From positions 1 through 13,709 of the forward strand of contig JBBWWC010000201.1 in assembly GCA_050256555.1 (NCBI GenBank): a DNA stretch of 13,709 nt, read 5' to 3'. This DNA is from UBA1146 sp050256555 (GTDB taxonomy: Bacteria > Planctomycetota > UBA8108 > UBA1146). This document shows positions 6,475 to 13,709 of this stretch, one piece after another. Each line of letters starts with the position of its first letter. Position 1 is the stretch's first letter. The translations under genes and the position numbers were made by a program. Below the pieces are notes generated by a model that did not search any database, was not told where the DNA came from, and saw only the letters and a program-made list of their open reading frames with translations.

Positions 6475-8511
6475 ATGGTGTTTTGCCATCCAGAGGCCCA
6501 ATCCATTTGCAGGTTCAAGACATTGCTGTTTTGCATCATTATTTGCAGCCATGCTCTGGCGATCCCAGCGATAACCCAAGCGCAATCAAGACAAATACCT
6601 TTACTCACTTCGCCACCCACTACTGCTCTCTCCACCTCTCTGCTCCCGGGTGAAATCCTTGCCGGGCCGGCACCCCTCCAGGGTACCAGTGCTCTCGGTT
6701 GCTGTTTTCTTCCCAACCCAACTCCATGGGGAGTCGATGCGGTCATCGTTGTCGATCTCTTCCTGGCAGAAAGCTGGGCTTACGATGCAGTAACGCTAGA
6801 ACCGATCGGAACCGTCACTCACCCGGTTTCAGGAGCAACCACCACAGGAATCACCACTGACGGAAACTTCCTTTACTGGGGAATCCTGGCTCCCCCCACC
6901 GCCAGTCAACTGTGGAGAACAAACCTCGATGGATCCGATCCCGTTCAGGTCGGCGACATCGGCCTCCAGGTCTCGAGCTTCGTCGGCGGACTGGCATGGG
7001 ATGGCGACGATGGCATCTGGGCCGTAGATATCGCAGGTGAGCGATATGATCGAATCTCCAGTAGCGATGCCAGTTATCTCGGCGACACGCTACTGCACCC
7101 CGACAACGCAGGTGCCGGAAACGGCCTCGCATATCGTAGCGACTGCGGCCACCTGGAAATTCCTCATGGCAGTAATTTCGCCGGGCGCGTGACCACCATT
7201 TCGAAGGTCAATCCATTGACCGATGTTCCGCTGGCTCCTCTGGATGTCTCGTCCATCGGCTTCTTCATCAACGGGATTGAGACATCGAGACCCGCTGTGG
7301 CACCCAACGCAGACCCCTTCGGCGTCTATTCGATGTGGATCGTCGACAACTCGTCCAACAATCTCTATGTCGTCGAGGGTCATTCCGATTGCCCTGAAGA
7401 ACTGCCGCCCATCGACGATTTCAGCTGCAGCGCTGATCCTGACGGCGAAATCATCGTCACCTGGCAGTCCAACCCGAATCTGGAAACAGTGGAGATTCGT
7501 ATCGATGGTCTTCTGGTGGATTCGACCTCCGGATCAGCGGGAACATGGAGCGGACTTTCAGCCTCATTTCCCGATGTTATTCTGGTGGAAATCTGCGGTC
7601 ATACCGACCAGCAATGGACCCCCACTGTCAGCTGCGAATTACTGATCCCCGGTTGTTCGGAAGGGCTGCTCCATCTTTCCCATCTAGAGACACCTGAACT
7701 GATCAACCAGAGTGTGCCAGTGTGTACGGATGGTGCAGGACATGTAGAACAGTCCTACTGGCGCATTTACGAAATCGGAGCCGCTCCTTTCAGCCTCCCC
7801 GGAGATTTCCTGCTCAACGCTGTTCAGATCGCCATTGAAAATTCAAACCCAGGACCTGGATCAACTTTGATACCGATCCTACTCAGGCTGTATGCTGACC
7901 CCGATGGTGGATCGATAAACCCCATCAGCTCACTGACTGTTCTTCATCAGCAAGAATTTTTGATCCCCACATTGCAGAATCAACACATGTGTCTGAATCT
8001 CACAACTCCTCTACCGGTGGGACAAAACACATCACTGGTCGTCGAGATATCCCTGCCGGACGGCTCACTGGATGAACACCTGTTGACCCTGGGGGCAAAC
8101 TCGTCTCCTGAAACTGGAGAAGCCTGGCACTCTGCCCCCTTTTGCGGCATCCCGAATCCGGTCATCTTCTCCGGATTAGGCTACCCTGATCTCCACATCG
8201 GTATTGATCTGATCGGAGATCCCATCGGGACTCCATTTATCCGCGGAGACGTCAATGGAGATTCTTCGCGCAACCTGACCGATGCCATCGTATTGATGCA
8301 ATCTCTTCTGGTGCCTGGGAGTCCACCGTTAACCTGTCTGAACAGTGGAGATAGCAATGATGACGGTGGCGTGAATCTGGCGGATGCCGTCTTTCTCCTG
8401 TCTTACCTGTTCGTCCCTGGTTCTGCAGATTTACCACCACCGGAAGTCTGCGGAGTCGATCCCAGCCCCTCTACGACTCTCAACTGTGACTTATTTCCCG
8501 GATGCCCTTAA
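6475..8511 (+). CDS. Secreted protein with propeller-like N-terminus, FN3-like domain and dockerin
   Basis: 678 residues from the ATG at 6475. The frame is open back to a GTG at 6325, but those 50 residues are not signal-like, while residues 14-36 (hydrophobic FKTLLFCIIICSHALAI, then TQAQ) form a signal peptide. Residues about 60-300 resemble a beta-propeller of the NHL/YVTN kind, with repeated strands such as GLAWDGDDGIWAVDI and GITTDGNFLYWG. An FN3-like domain follows (306-392). Residues 393-582 form a beta-domain with SYWRIYEI, LVVEISLPDG and CGIPNPV, which is also present in gene 4. A dockerin-like pair (589-653; loops DVNGDSSRNLTD and DSNDDGGVNLAD) and a Cys tail (CGVDPSPSTTLNCDLFPGCP) close it. 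It lacks the amidotransferase-like domain of its neighbours. The start site has only a weak GGAAAA sequence upstream. Function is not known. Confidence 0.87.
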   Translation: MVFCHPEAQSICRFKTLLFCIIICSHALAIPAITQAQSRQIPLLTSPPTTALSTSLLPGEILAGPAPLQGTSALGCCFLPNPTPWGVDAVIVVDLFLAESWAYDAVTLEPIGTVTHPVSGATTTGITTDGNFLYWGILAPPTASQLWRTNLDGSDPVQVGDIGLQVSSFVGGLAWDGDDGIWAVDIAGERYDRISSSDASYLGDTLLHPDNAGAGNGLAYRSDCGHLEIPHGSNFAGRVTTISKVNPLTDVPLAPLDVSSIGFFINGIETSRPAVAPNADPFGVYSMWIVDNSSNNLYVVEGHSDCPEELPPIDDFSCSADPDGEIIVTWQSNPNLETVEIRIDGLLVDSTSGSAGTWSGLSASFPDVILVEICGHTDQQWTPTVSCELLIPGCSEGLLHLSHLETPELINQSVPVCTDGAGHVEQSYWRIYEIGAAPFSLPGDFLLNAVQIAIENSNPGPGSTLIPILLRLYADPDGGSINPISSLTVLHQQEFLIPTLQNQHMCLNLTTPLPVGQNTSLVVEISLPDGSLDEHLLTLGANSSPETGEAWHSAPFCGIPNPVIFSGLGYPDLHIGIDLIGDPIGTPFIRGDVNGDSSRNLTDAIVLMQSLLVPGSPPLTCLNSGDSNDDGGVNLADAVFLLSYLFVPGSADLPPPEVCGVDPSPSTTLNCDLFPGCP

Positions 8512-8513
8512 AA

Positions 8514-8560
8514 TGATCGTAGATTGACAAGTCAGAGCAATTTTATTGAATCTACGGTCA
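8514..8560 (+). terminator. Imperfect hairpin after gene 3, possible terminator
   Basis: Arms 8514-8525 (TGATCGTAGATT) and 8549-8560 (AATCTACGGTCA) pair over 12 positions with one T-G wobble, two bases after the gene 3 stop. The loop is long (23 bases) and no T-run follows, so termination is uncertain. It is the only candidate hairpin directly behind this gene. Confidence 0.4.
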
Positions 8561-8730
8561 CTTGACCCAGCCCCACTGTCCGGTAAATTTGTAGTATTGG
8601 GCTGGATAGTTCCGATCCGATCGAGGTCTTGTTCCGGGTCAGCCGGAAACGGTCACTAATGCGGATAGAACTTATACAGAGAATTTAATTTACAATTGCG
8701 AATAACCCGCGGTCAAACGACTGCGTTGGC

Positions 8731-8742
8731 GAGAATATTCTC
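8731..8742. promoter_or_regulatory. Perfect 12-base palindrome before gene 4, possible operator
   Basis: GAGAATATTCTC is its own reverse complement and sits 24 bases before the gene 4 start, just upstream of the ribosome binding site. A dimeric regulator could bind here, or it could form a small hairpin in the RNA. No matching regulator is visible in the window. Confidence 0.3.
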
Positions 8743-8750
8743 ACATTCGC

Positions 8751-8762
8751 AAGGAAGGGAAA
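8751..8762 (+). promoter_or_regulatory. Purine-rich ribosome binding site of gene 4
   Basis: AAGGAAGGGAAA ends four bases before the ATG at 8767 and contains two overlapping Shine-Dalgarno-like cores, AAGGA and AGGG. With the signal peptide that follows at once, it fixes the start. Confidence 0.75.
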
Positions 8763-8766
8763 GTAG

Positions 8767-11700
8767 ATGCGTCTTCTTATTATTCTGGGAGTTGTCGCCA
8801 CGTTTGCAATGCCAACATTGGTATCTGCGCAACCGGCGAATGACGAGTGTGCTGGTGCAGAGGTAATACCATTTGCCACGGGAGTCACAGTCGTCGCTAT
8901 TGATAATACTACTGCAACTACCAGCGCCGACATCGTCGATGCTTCAGGTGCGTGCGCCGCTTCCTTCGTCGGAACTTGTGAAGCAGATGTCTGGTACAGC
9001 TGGACACCTGGCACTGACGGTATCGTTGCCATGGGAACCTGTAACGACGCTACCTTTGATACCGACCTTCTCGTCTACGCAGACGGATGTGCCACTCAAA
9101 CTCAGATCGCCTGTAATGGTGACGGTGCTGGCTGCGCAGGCTTCTCTTCGCAGATCGATGCCTTTCCTGTTATCGCTGGTGCAGAGTACCTGATCCGCGT
9201 GGGTGGCTGGGATGCCGCTTCAGTTGGAACTGCAAACCTGACCATCGATTTCAGCAGCTTGATCCCCGTTTCCGACCTGATCTGTACTCCAGATCAGAGC
9301 ACCGGAATCAGTGAAGTCCTGATGACGTGGAACGAAAATGACACCTACGACAACGTTTCCATCTACCTGGACGTGATTGATCCGGCCAATCTCCTTACGA
9401 CCGTCGCAGGAGTCGGCGCTGGTGGGGCGAATAGCTTCAACTACTCCCCAGCAGCGGATGGTGGACACACCCTCTTCGCCGTAGGCGATTCGGGTGGAAC
9501 CATCGCACCGGCCGCACAGTGCACCTACTTCTTTGCCGATCCATGTCCAGCCACATCCGGAGCCAGCTTGGTTCCGGTAGCTGCAAACCAGCCCTTTGGT
9601 GGAGCAGTTGCCTGCCAGGCCGGTGGTTTCCATGCGGACAACTCGTATTACCGTGCCTATGACCTCTGTAACAACTACAGCGTCACTGACAACATTGATA
9701 TCAAGTGCGTGACCTCGGCTTTCCAATCTACGCCTGCAGCTGGAGGAACTCAGCCGGTTCGGATTCGTTTGCACATTGACGCCAATGGCGGAGCTGTCGG
9801 CCCTATTGCTGGCATGACCATGGTTTACGAAGAAGAGTTCCAGGTTGGCACCGTTGCCAATGATCTCTTCAACTTCAACCTTGGAACCGGAATCATCGAC
9901 CCGGATGGCACCCTCGCCGGTGCTGCCTCGACGGTCATCGGTTGCCTTGACGGAGAGACTCTCGTTGTCGAGATCTTTACTCCGGATGGACAAGCTGCGG
10001 GACATGGCTTCTTCATGGCCATCCCGGACCCCGCGACGACAACCCCAGCCGATCAGATCGGCAGCAGCTACATTCTGGCTGCTGCTTGCGGACTGACCGA
10101 TCCCATCGACATGGTCAACCTTGGATTCCCGACCAACATGTGGGTCATGGATGTCGCCTGGGATTCTGCCGGCGCATGTGTTTGTGGCGGAGGCGTCTCA
10201 AATCTGATCTGTCAGCAGTCTCCGGGTACCACTCAGCATGACCTGACATGGGCGCCTGTCGGCCCTGTCGGCTCCTACGAAGTGGAAGTCGATGGAGATG
10301 TGGTCGCAAATCTTCCGGGTACAGCGACCAGTTACCAGACTGACCCCCAGACCGCTTATCAGACCCAGCAAGTTTTCATTACTGCTTTCGATGCTGGTGG
10401 AACCGTCATCAACTTTGCTGGTTGTGATACCAACACCGCACCAGCCAACAGCTGGTACGAAGGTGCCGAAGCAGTCGCTACAGGAGACATCGACTTCAGC
10501 ATTACCAATGCGGTCCTCACCACCGGTCCAGATCTCGATCCTGCGATTTGCGACATGACCTTGGGTAGTGGAATCTTCAACGATCTCTTCTACTGCTACA
10601 CCGCAGGAAGCACCACAGACGTACTGGTCTCGACCTGTGGTAGCGCTTTGAATTTTGACACGCGCCTTGCGGTTTACAGTGATTGCAACAGCGATGATCC
10701 AGCCAACGTGATCAGCTGTAATGATGATGCGGCGATCGGAGCCATCACGCCTGGTGGAACTTTGCCCGGCAGTGGCAACGCTCTTTGCACCAACTTTGCT
10801 GCCGAATTGACCTTCTCTGCAACTGCTGGTCAGAGCTACTTGATCCGCGTGGGTACCTTCAACCAGGCTGGCCTGGGCGACGGAACACTGACCATCAACG
10901 ACTGCATTCCTCCGGCCAATGCCGCTGGTGCTCCTGATTGCCTGACCGGTGACGTAACACTCACCTGGGATGCCAATCCAACCTTCACCTCGATGGAAAT
11001 CACCAGAGATGGAGTCTCGATTGCAAATCCACTGGTCACTGACACCTCTTACGTCGACCTTGCCGTGGCTGAAGGTGATCACGTCTACGAGATCATTGGC
11101 GATTGTGGTAGTGGGCCCAACCCCGCTACAGTTCCCGTCTCAGTCCTGACCTACACTGGTCAGACCGACATCGTCCTTGCCATGGAAGGTCTTCAACAGG
11201 CCGGTGCCGTTGGCGATGTTGATAGTGCTCAAGCAATGCTGGATGCACTGACTGCCGCTGGCGTCGATGCAGGAATGGTACGAGCCTCGATTGCTGATTA
11301 CCCCTGTGTCACAGAAGCCAGCGTTGCCAACTTGTGGGTCATGACCGGTACCGTACCAAACGATTACCGAATCACCCAAGCTGAAGGTGACCTTCTCGGC
11401 CAGGCCAACATCGACGGCAAAAACGTCTACTTCGAAGGTGGCGACCACTTTGGCTTTGCCCACGTCGCCTCGCTCTTTGATAGCCGTGACGGTGTTGATG
11501 ATTCGACCTACAACACCGGTGACGGAGACGACACCTACACGGCCATGAATGGTCTTGATAGTGGCTTCGGTCTTGATACCAGCGACTTCGCTAATGTTCT
11601 TTACACACAGGACCAGGGCGTTGCGAACGACTGGACCGACATCCTGACTCCAGCGCTCGGCGATGCCGGTGGCCCCAATGCCGGAGCTCTCTGGGAAAAC

Positions 11701-12171
11701 AACCCAGATGCTCTCTCCGGTGGTGGAGTCCCATCTCCCGTAGCTGAGACGAACTACGTCACTGGTATCTTCTACAGTACAGATGCGGGTGGTAAGACCA
11801 TCAGCACCAGCTGGGAGTTCGGTGGTTTCGGTGGGGATCAAACGATTCTTGCCCAGCGCTACGTCGAAGCTTTTGCAGGTGGTGGAACTGGACCGGTCTT
11901 CAAGCGTGGAGATGCTAACCAAGATGGTGGCTTCAACATTGCTGACGAGATCTACCTGTTGGCAGCACTCTTCTCCGGAGGAGCCGGCTGCGATTGTCAG
12001 GATGCTTGCGACCAAAACGATGACGGCGGTGTCAACATCGCTGACGCCATCTATGGTCTTGCGGCACTCTTCTCCGGCGGGCCTGCCCCCGGTGATCCAG
12101 GGCCGTCCGTCTGTGGCGAAGATCCAACCGACGACAATCTCGTCGATTGTGTCTACAACGGAAGCTGCTAA
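8767..12171 (+). CDS. Secreted mosaic protein with PPC-like, FN3-like, amidotransferase-like and dockerin domains
   Basis: 1134 residues. The signal peptide (1-21) ends LVSA before Gln22. Domains in order: PPC-like (25-164; DVWYSW, FDTDLLVY, CNGD, EYLIRVGGW); FN3-like (165-258); the beta-domain shared with gene 3 (259-470; SYYRAYDL, LVVEIFTPDG, CGLTDPIDMVNLGFP); FN3-like (477-558); second PPC-like (559-712; NFDTRLAVY, SYLIRVGTF); FN3-like (713-798); amidotransferase/ThuA-like (799-1037; LWVMTGTVPNDYRIT, GGDHFGF with His894, SWEFGGFGGDQ); dockerin-like pair (about 1044-1110; loops DANQDGGFNIAD and DQNDDGGVNIAD, with CQDAC before loop 2); and a Cys tail (CGEDPTDDNLVDCVYNGSC). MopE-like linkers are absent. 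The amidotransferase-like domain is about 19 residues longer than in genes 1 and 2. The protein looks like a fusion of modules seen separately in its neighbours. Export is well supported; its reaction, if any, is unknown. Confidence 0.9.
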   Translation: MRLLIILGVVATFAMPTLVSAQPANDECAGAEVIPFATGVTVVAIDNTTATTSADIVDASGACAASFVGTCEADVWYSWTPGTDGIVAMGTCNDATFDTDLLVYADGCATQTQIACNGDGAGCAGFSSQIDAFPVIAGAEYLIRVGGWDAASVGTANLTIDFSSLIPVSDLICTPDQSTGISEVLMTWNENDTYDNVSIYLDVIDPANLLTTVAGVGAGGANSFNYSPAADGGHTLFAVGDSGGTIAPAAQCTYFFADPCPATSGASLVPVAANQPFGGAVACQAGGFHADNSYYRAYDLCNNYSVTDNIDIKCVTSAFQSTPAAGGTQPVRIRLHIDANGGAVGPIAGMTMVYEEEFQVGTVANDLFNFNLGTGIIDPDGTLAGAASTVIGCLDGETLVVEIFTPDGQAAGHGFFMAIPDPATTTPADQIGSSYILAAACGLTDPIDMVNLGFPTNMWVMDVAWDSAGACVCGGGVSNLICQQSPGTTQHDLTWAPVGPVGSYEVEVDGDVVANLPGTATSYQTDPQTAYQTQQVFITAFDAGGTVINFAGCDTNTAPANSWYEGAEAVATGDIDFSITNAVLTTGPDLDPAICDMTLGSGIFNDLFYCYTAGSTTDVLVSTCGSALNFDTRLAVYSDCNSDDPANVISCNDDAAIGAITPGGTLPGSGNALCTNFAAELTFSATAGQSYLIRVGTFNQAGLGDGTLTINDCIPPANAAGAPDCLTGDVTLTWDANPTFTSMEITRDGVSIANPLVTDTSYVDLAVAEGDHVYEIIGDCGSGPNPATVPVSVLTYTGQTDIVLAMEGLQQAGAVGDVDSAQAMLDALTAAGVDAGMVRASIADYPCVTEASVANLWVMTGTVPNDYRITQAEGDLLGQANIDGKNVYFEGGDHFGFAHVASLFDSRDGVDDSTYNTGDGDDTYTAMNGLDSGFGLDTSDFANVLYTQDQGVANDWTDILTPALGDAGGPNAGALWENNPDALSGGGVPSPVAETNYVTGIFYSTDAGGKTISTSWEFGGFGGDQTILAQRYVEAFAGGGTGPVFKRGDANQDGGFNIADEIYLLAALFSGGAGCDCQDACDQNDDGGVNIADAIYGLAALFSGGPAPGDPGPSVCGEDPTDDNLVDCVYNGSC

Positions 12172-12197
12172 AGACAAAACCGTCTGAAGCTAAGATA

Positions 12198-12243
12198 CCG
12201 AGGGGTGGTGGGAGCCGATGCTCCTGCCGCCCCTCGGCCTTTT
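12198..12243 (+). terminator. Intrinsic terminator after gene 4
   Basis: Arms 12198-12215 and 12220-12237 pair over 18 positions (three G-T wobbles) around the loop CGAT, with core CCGAGGGG and CCCCTCGG. CCTTTT follows at once. The stem starts 27 bases after the stop codon. Confidence 0.9.
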
Positions 12244-12261
12244 CAATTCGGCCTTTTCAAT
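12234..12261 (+). repeat. Perfect 14-base tandem duplication at the gene 4 terminator tail
   Basis: TCGGCCTTTTCAAT occurs at 12234-12247 and again at 12248-12261 with no mismatch. The unit covers the end of the terminator stem and its T-run, so the T-run is present twice. This points to a recent slippage event. Confidence 0.8.
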
Positions 12262-12517
12262 AGGCACCCCCGCAGGAGTCGGGCAGGGACTGCCCCGGGT
12301 ACCGTCCAGTGGTCCTGGAACAGTCCTGGCTCCCTGTCCACTCGCGAGAGAGCTAGACAAAATGGACTCTCCCGCCATTAACAAGTCCGATTCAGCAAGA
12401 TTCCCCCAGCGCCTGCGTTGCGAGCCACCGAAGGCACCCTTAGGATGAGGATTACGAAAGTTTTGCTACTGATCAAACGAGTCAGATCGAGTCCGATCTA
12501 GATTCGTCTCTTTTCAT
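12262..12517 (+). other. Non-coding gap between genes 4 and 5
   Basis: No supported gene. Seen here: a short hairpin GGGCAG-GGA-CTGCCC (12281-12295), a direct repeat GTCCTGG-AACA-GTCCTGG near 12311-12328, and a tandem 10-base pair CGAGTCAGAT / CGAGTCCGAT (12478-12497) close to gene 5. No clear promoter was found. An open frame from 12218 starts inside the terminator and is not credible. Confidence 0.5.
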
Positions 12518-12522
12518 GGAGG
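12518..12522 (+). promoter_or_regulatory. Ribosome binding site of gene 5
   Basis: GGAGG lies seven bases before the ATG at 12530. An earlier ATG at 12516 overlaps it but runs into TGA after five codons, so 12530 is the start. Confidence 0.8.
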
Positions 12523-12529
12523 TGTGTCG

Positions 12530-13709
12530 ATGAAGAGTCCTTTTTTAACACCGATTTTGTTGGTTCTGCTGCTCGCATGCCCTGCCTTGCTTGAAGCACA
12601 GGTCACGATCAATGAGATCCGTACCGATCAACCCAGTACCGATAACGATGAGTACTTTGAGCTATCTGGACCGCCGAGCAGTTCATTGACCGGACTCACC
12701 TACCTGGTGATCGGAGATGGGTGCTGCCAGAGCGGCACAGTCGAGGCAGCAATCAATTTGTTCAACCAAACGATTCCCGCCAGTGGCTTGTTCGTCGCCG
12801 CAGAATCGACCTTCACGATCGGCACCGCCGATCTTACTACAGATCTCCCCTTCGAAAACAATGACAACGTCACCCACATGCTGGTGACAGGATTCACTGG
12901 AGCTGTCGCCGATGATCTAGATACGAATGACGATGGCACCTTTGACATTGAACCCTGGACCGCCGTGGTCGATAGCATCGCACTCGTTGAAGATATCGGC
13001 CCTCCACTTCCGGCCGGACAAGAACATGTTTACGGTCCCACGACCATCGGACCCGATGGCACCCTGGTTCCGAGACATATCGTCCGCTGCCCCGACGGCA
13101 CCGGAAACTGGGAGATCCTGCCCGATTCAGACCTCACTCTGGACACTCCTGGATCGAACAACTCCTGTCCAGAAGACTGCAGTAATGGAGCCGATGATGA
13201 TGGAGATGGCGATATAGATTGCATCGACACTGATTGCATCGGGAATCCCATCTGCACTGCTCCACCAGCCAATGACGACTGCGCCAATGCCTCCATCGTG
13301 ATCGAAGGCTCCTACAACCTGAGCACGCTCGGTGCCACGACCGATGGTCCGACCGATTGCGGCGGAAGCATGCTTAATGATGTATGGGTCCTTTACAGTG
13401 CTACCTGCAGCGGAATCGTCACCCTCAGTACTTGTGGCACTGCCAATTTTAATCCTCAGATGGCGGTTTATCCTGGCGCTGGCGCATGTCCACCCGACAC
13501 CGGTTCAGAAATCACTTGTGATGCGGGAAGCTGCACCGGCTCCGGTGAACCGGAAATCTTGATCGATGCTATAGCAGGAGAAGACTACCTGATTCAATTC
13601 GGTGGTTTCAATGGTGAAAGAGGCGACGCAACTCTGACCATCTCCTGTCCTCCAGCTGATTGCCACCTGGCCCCCAATCCGAACCTCGAGCTGTTAGGTT
13701 TCGTCGGAG
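12530..13709 (+). CDS. Secreted lamin-tail-domain protein with MopE-like and PPC-like domains (3'-truncated)
   Basis: 393 codons are visible and the frame is still open at the window end. The signal peptide (1-23, hydrophobic ILLVLLLACPALL) probably ends before Gln24. Residues 25-212 look like a lamin tail domain of the bacterial secreted type: VTINEIRTDQPSTDNDEYFE at the start, then LTGLTYLVIGDG, IPASGLFVAAESTF and FENNDNVTHMLV. This beta-sandwich is common in exported bacterial proteins, often beside nucleases or phosphatases, and is thought to bind or present partners. A MopE-like motif follows (213-242; GADDDGDGDIDC), then a PPC-like domain (248-378; NDDCANAS, NDVWVLYSATC, NPQMAVYPG, DYLIQFGGF). 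The last residues may open an FN3-like domain. By analogy with its neighbours a dockerin could follow outside the window; this is not seen. Any enzymatic domain would also lie beyond the end. Confidence 0.85.
   Translation, partial: MKSPFLTPILLVLLLACPALLEAQVTINEIRTDQPSTDNDEYFELSGPPSSSLTGLTYLVIGDGCCQSGTVEAAINLFNQTIPASGLFVAAESTFTIGTADLTTDLPFENNDNVTHMLVTGFTGAVADDLDTNDDGTFDIEPWTAVVDSIALVEDIGPPLPAGQEHVYGPTTIGPDGTLVPRHIVRCPDGTGNWEILPDSDLTLDTPGSNNSCPEDCSNGADDDGDGDIDCIDTDCIGNPICTAPPANDDCANASIVIEGSYNLSTLGATTDGPTDCGGSMLNDVWVLYSATCSGIVTLSTCGTANFNPQMAVYPGAGACPPDTGSEITCDAGSCTGSGEPEILIDAIAGEDYLIQFGGFNGERGDATLTISCPPADCHLAPNPNLELLGFVG

Larger units (their letters stand above)
8561..8766 (+). other. Leader region upstream of gene 4 with several inverted repeats
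   Basis: No gene is seen here. The region holds an inverted pair CCAGCCC (8567-8573) and GGGCTGG (8599-8605) with a 25-base loop, a short hairpin TTCCGG-GTCAG-CCGGAA (8632-8648), a 12-base palindrome at 8731-8742, and an A+T-rich stretch at 8672-8697 with TATACA that may hold a promoter. No convincing -35/-10 pair could be assigned. Confidence 0.4.

Noticed and set aside
8645..8680. GGAAAC and TATACA as a possible promoter for gene 4
   Set aside because: The spacing and matches fit neither a housekeeping nor an extracytoplasmic-function sigma promoter well enough to assign.
9220..12177. Long antisense open frames opposite gene 4 (and similar ones opposite genes 1 and 2 at 500-1123, 3256-3729 and 4339-4884)
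   Set aside because: They lie exactly codon-on-codon with the sense genes. Antisense stops would need sense codons TTA, CTA or TCA, which are rare here, so open antisense frames are expected. They have no recognisable domains or ribosome binding sites, and the sense strand is clearly coding.
12218..12448. 76-codon open frame after gene 4
   Set aside because: It starts inside the terminator hairpin, has no ribosome binding site and a composition unlike the secreted proteins around it.

Overview
The window looks like a stretch of a Planctomycetota chromosome, probably a marine lineage. This rests on recognising the protein style, not on a database search. All genes encode large secreted, Asp/Asn/Gly/Cys-rich mosaic proteins with MopE-like metal-binding repeats, pre-peptidase-C-like (PPC-like) beta-domains, FN3-like domains and C-terminal dockerin-type EF-hand pairs. 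A myxobacterial or other delta-proteobacterial origin is a weaker alternative. No RNA genes, CRISPR arrays, insertion sequences or phage genes are visible.

Layout, all on the + strand: (1) 2-2596, the 3' part of a gene whose start lies before the window: four short MopE-like repeats, two PPC-like units, FN3, a glutamine-amidotransferase/ThuA-like domain, dockerin and a Cys tail. (2) 2890-6213, a complete paralogue with four PPC-like units and the same C-terminal half. (3) 6475-8511, a complete gene with a beta-propeller-like N-terminus, FN3, a second type of beta-domain, dockerin and Cys tail. (4) 8767-12171, a complete gene combining PPC-like units, the beta-domain of gene 3 and the C-terminal half of genes 1 and 2. 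(5) 12530-13709, the 5' part of a lamin-tail-domain gene with a MopE-like repeat and a PPC-like domain, running off the window end.

Each gene appears to be its own transcription unit. Genes 2 to 5 follow leaders of about 180 to 290 bases, and hairpins follow genes 1 to 4 (strong after 1, 2 and 4, weaker after 3). Gene 2 also has a terminator-like hairpin in its leader, downstream of a good -10 box.

Together the genes form a local family of extracytoplasmic proteins assembled by shuffling and tandem duplication. The shared dockerin plus Cys-rich tail at the C-terminus suggests a common fate, such as surface anchoring or calcium-dependent assembly. No enzyme of known reaction can be named. The most noteworthy parts are the conserved amidotransferase-like domain, the common C-terminal Cys tail, the exact 540-base modular period, and short tandem duplications at gene ends.
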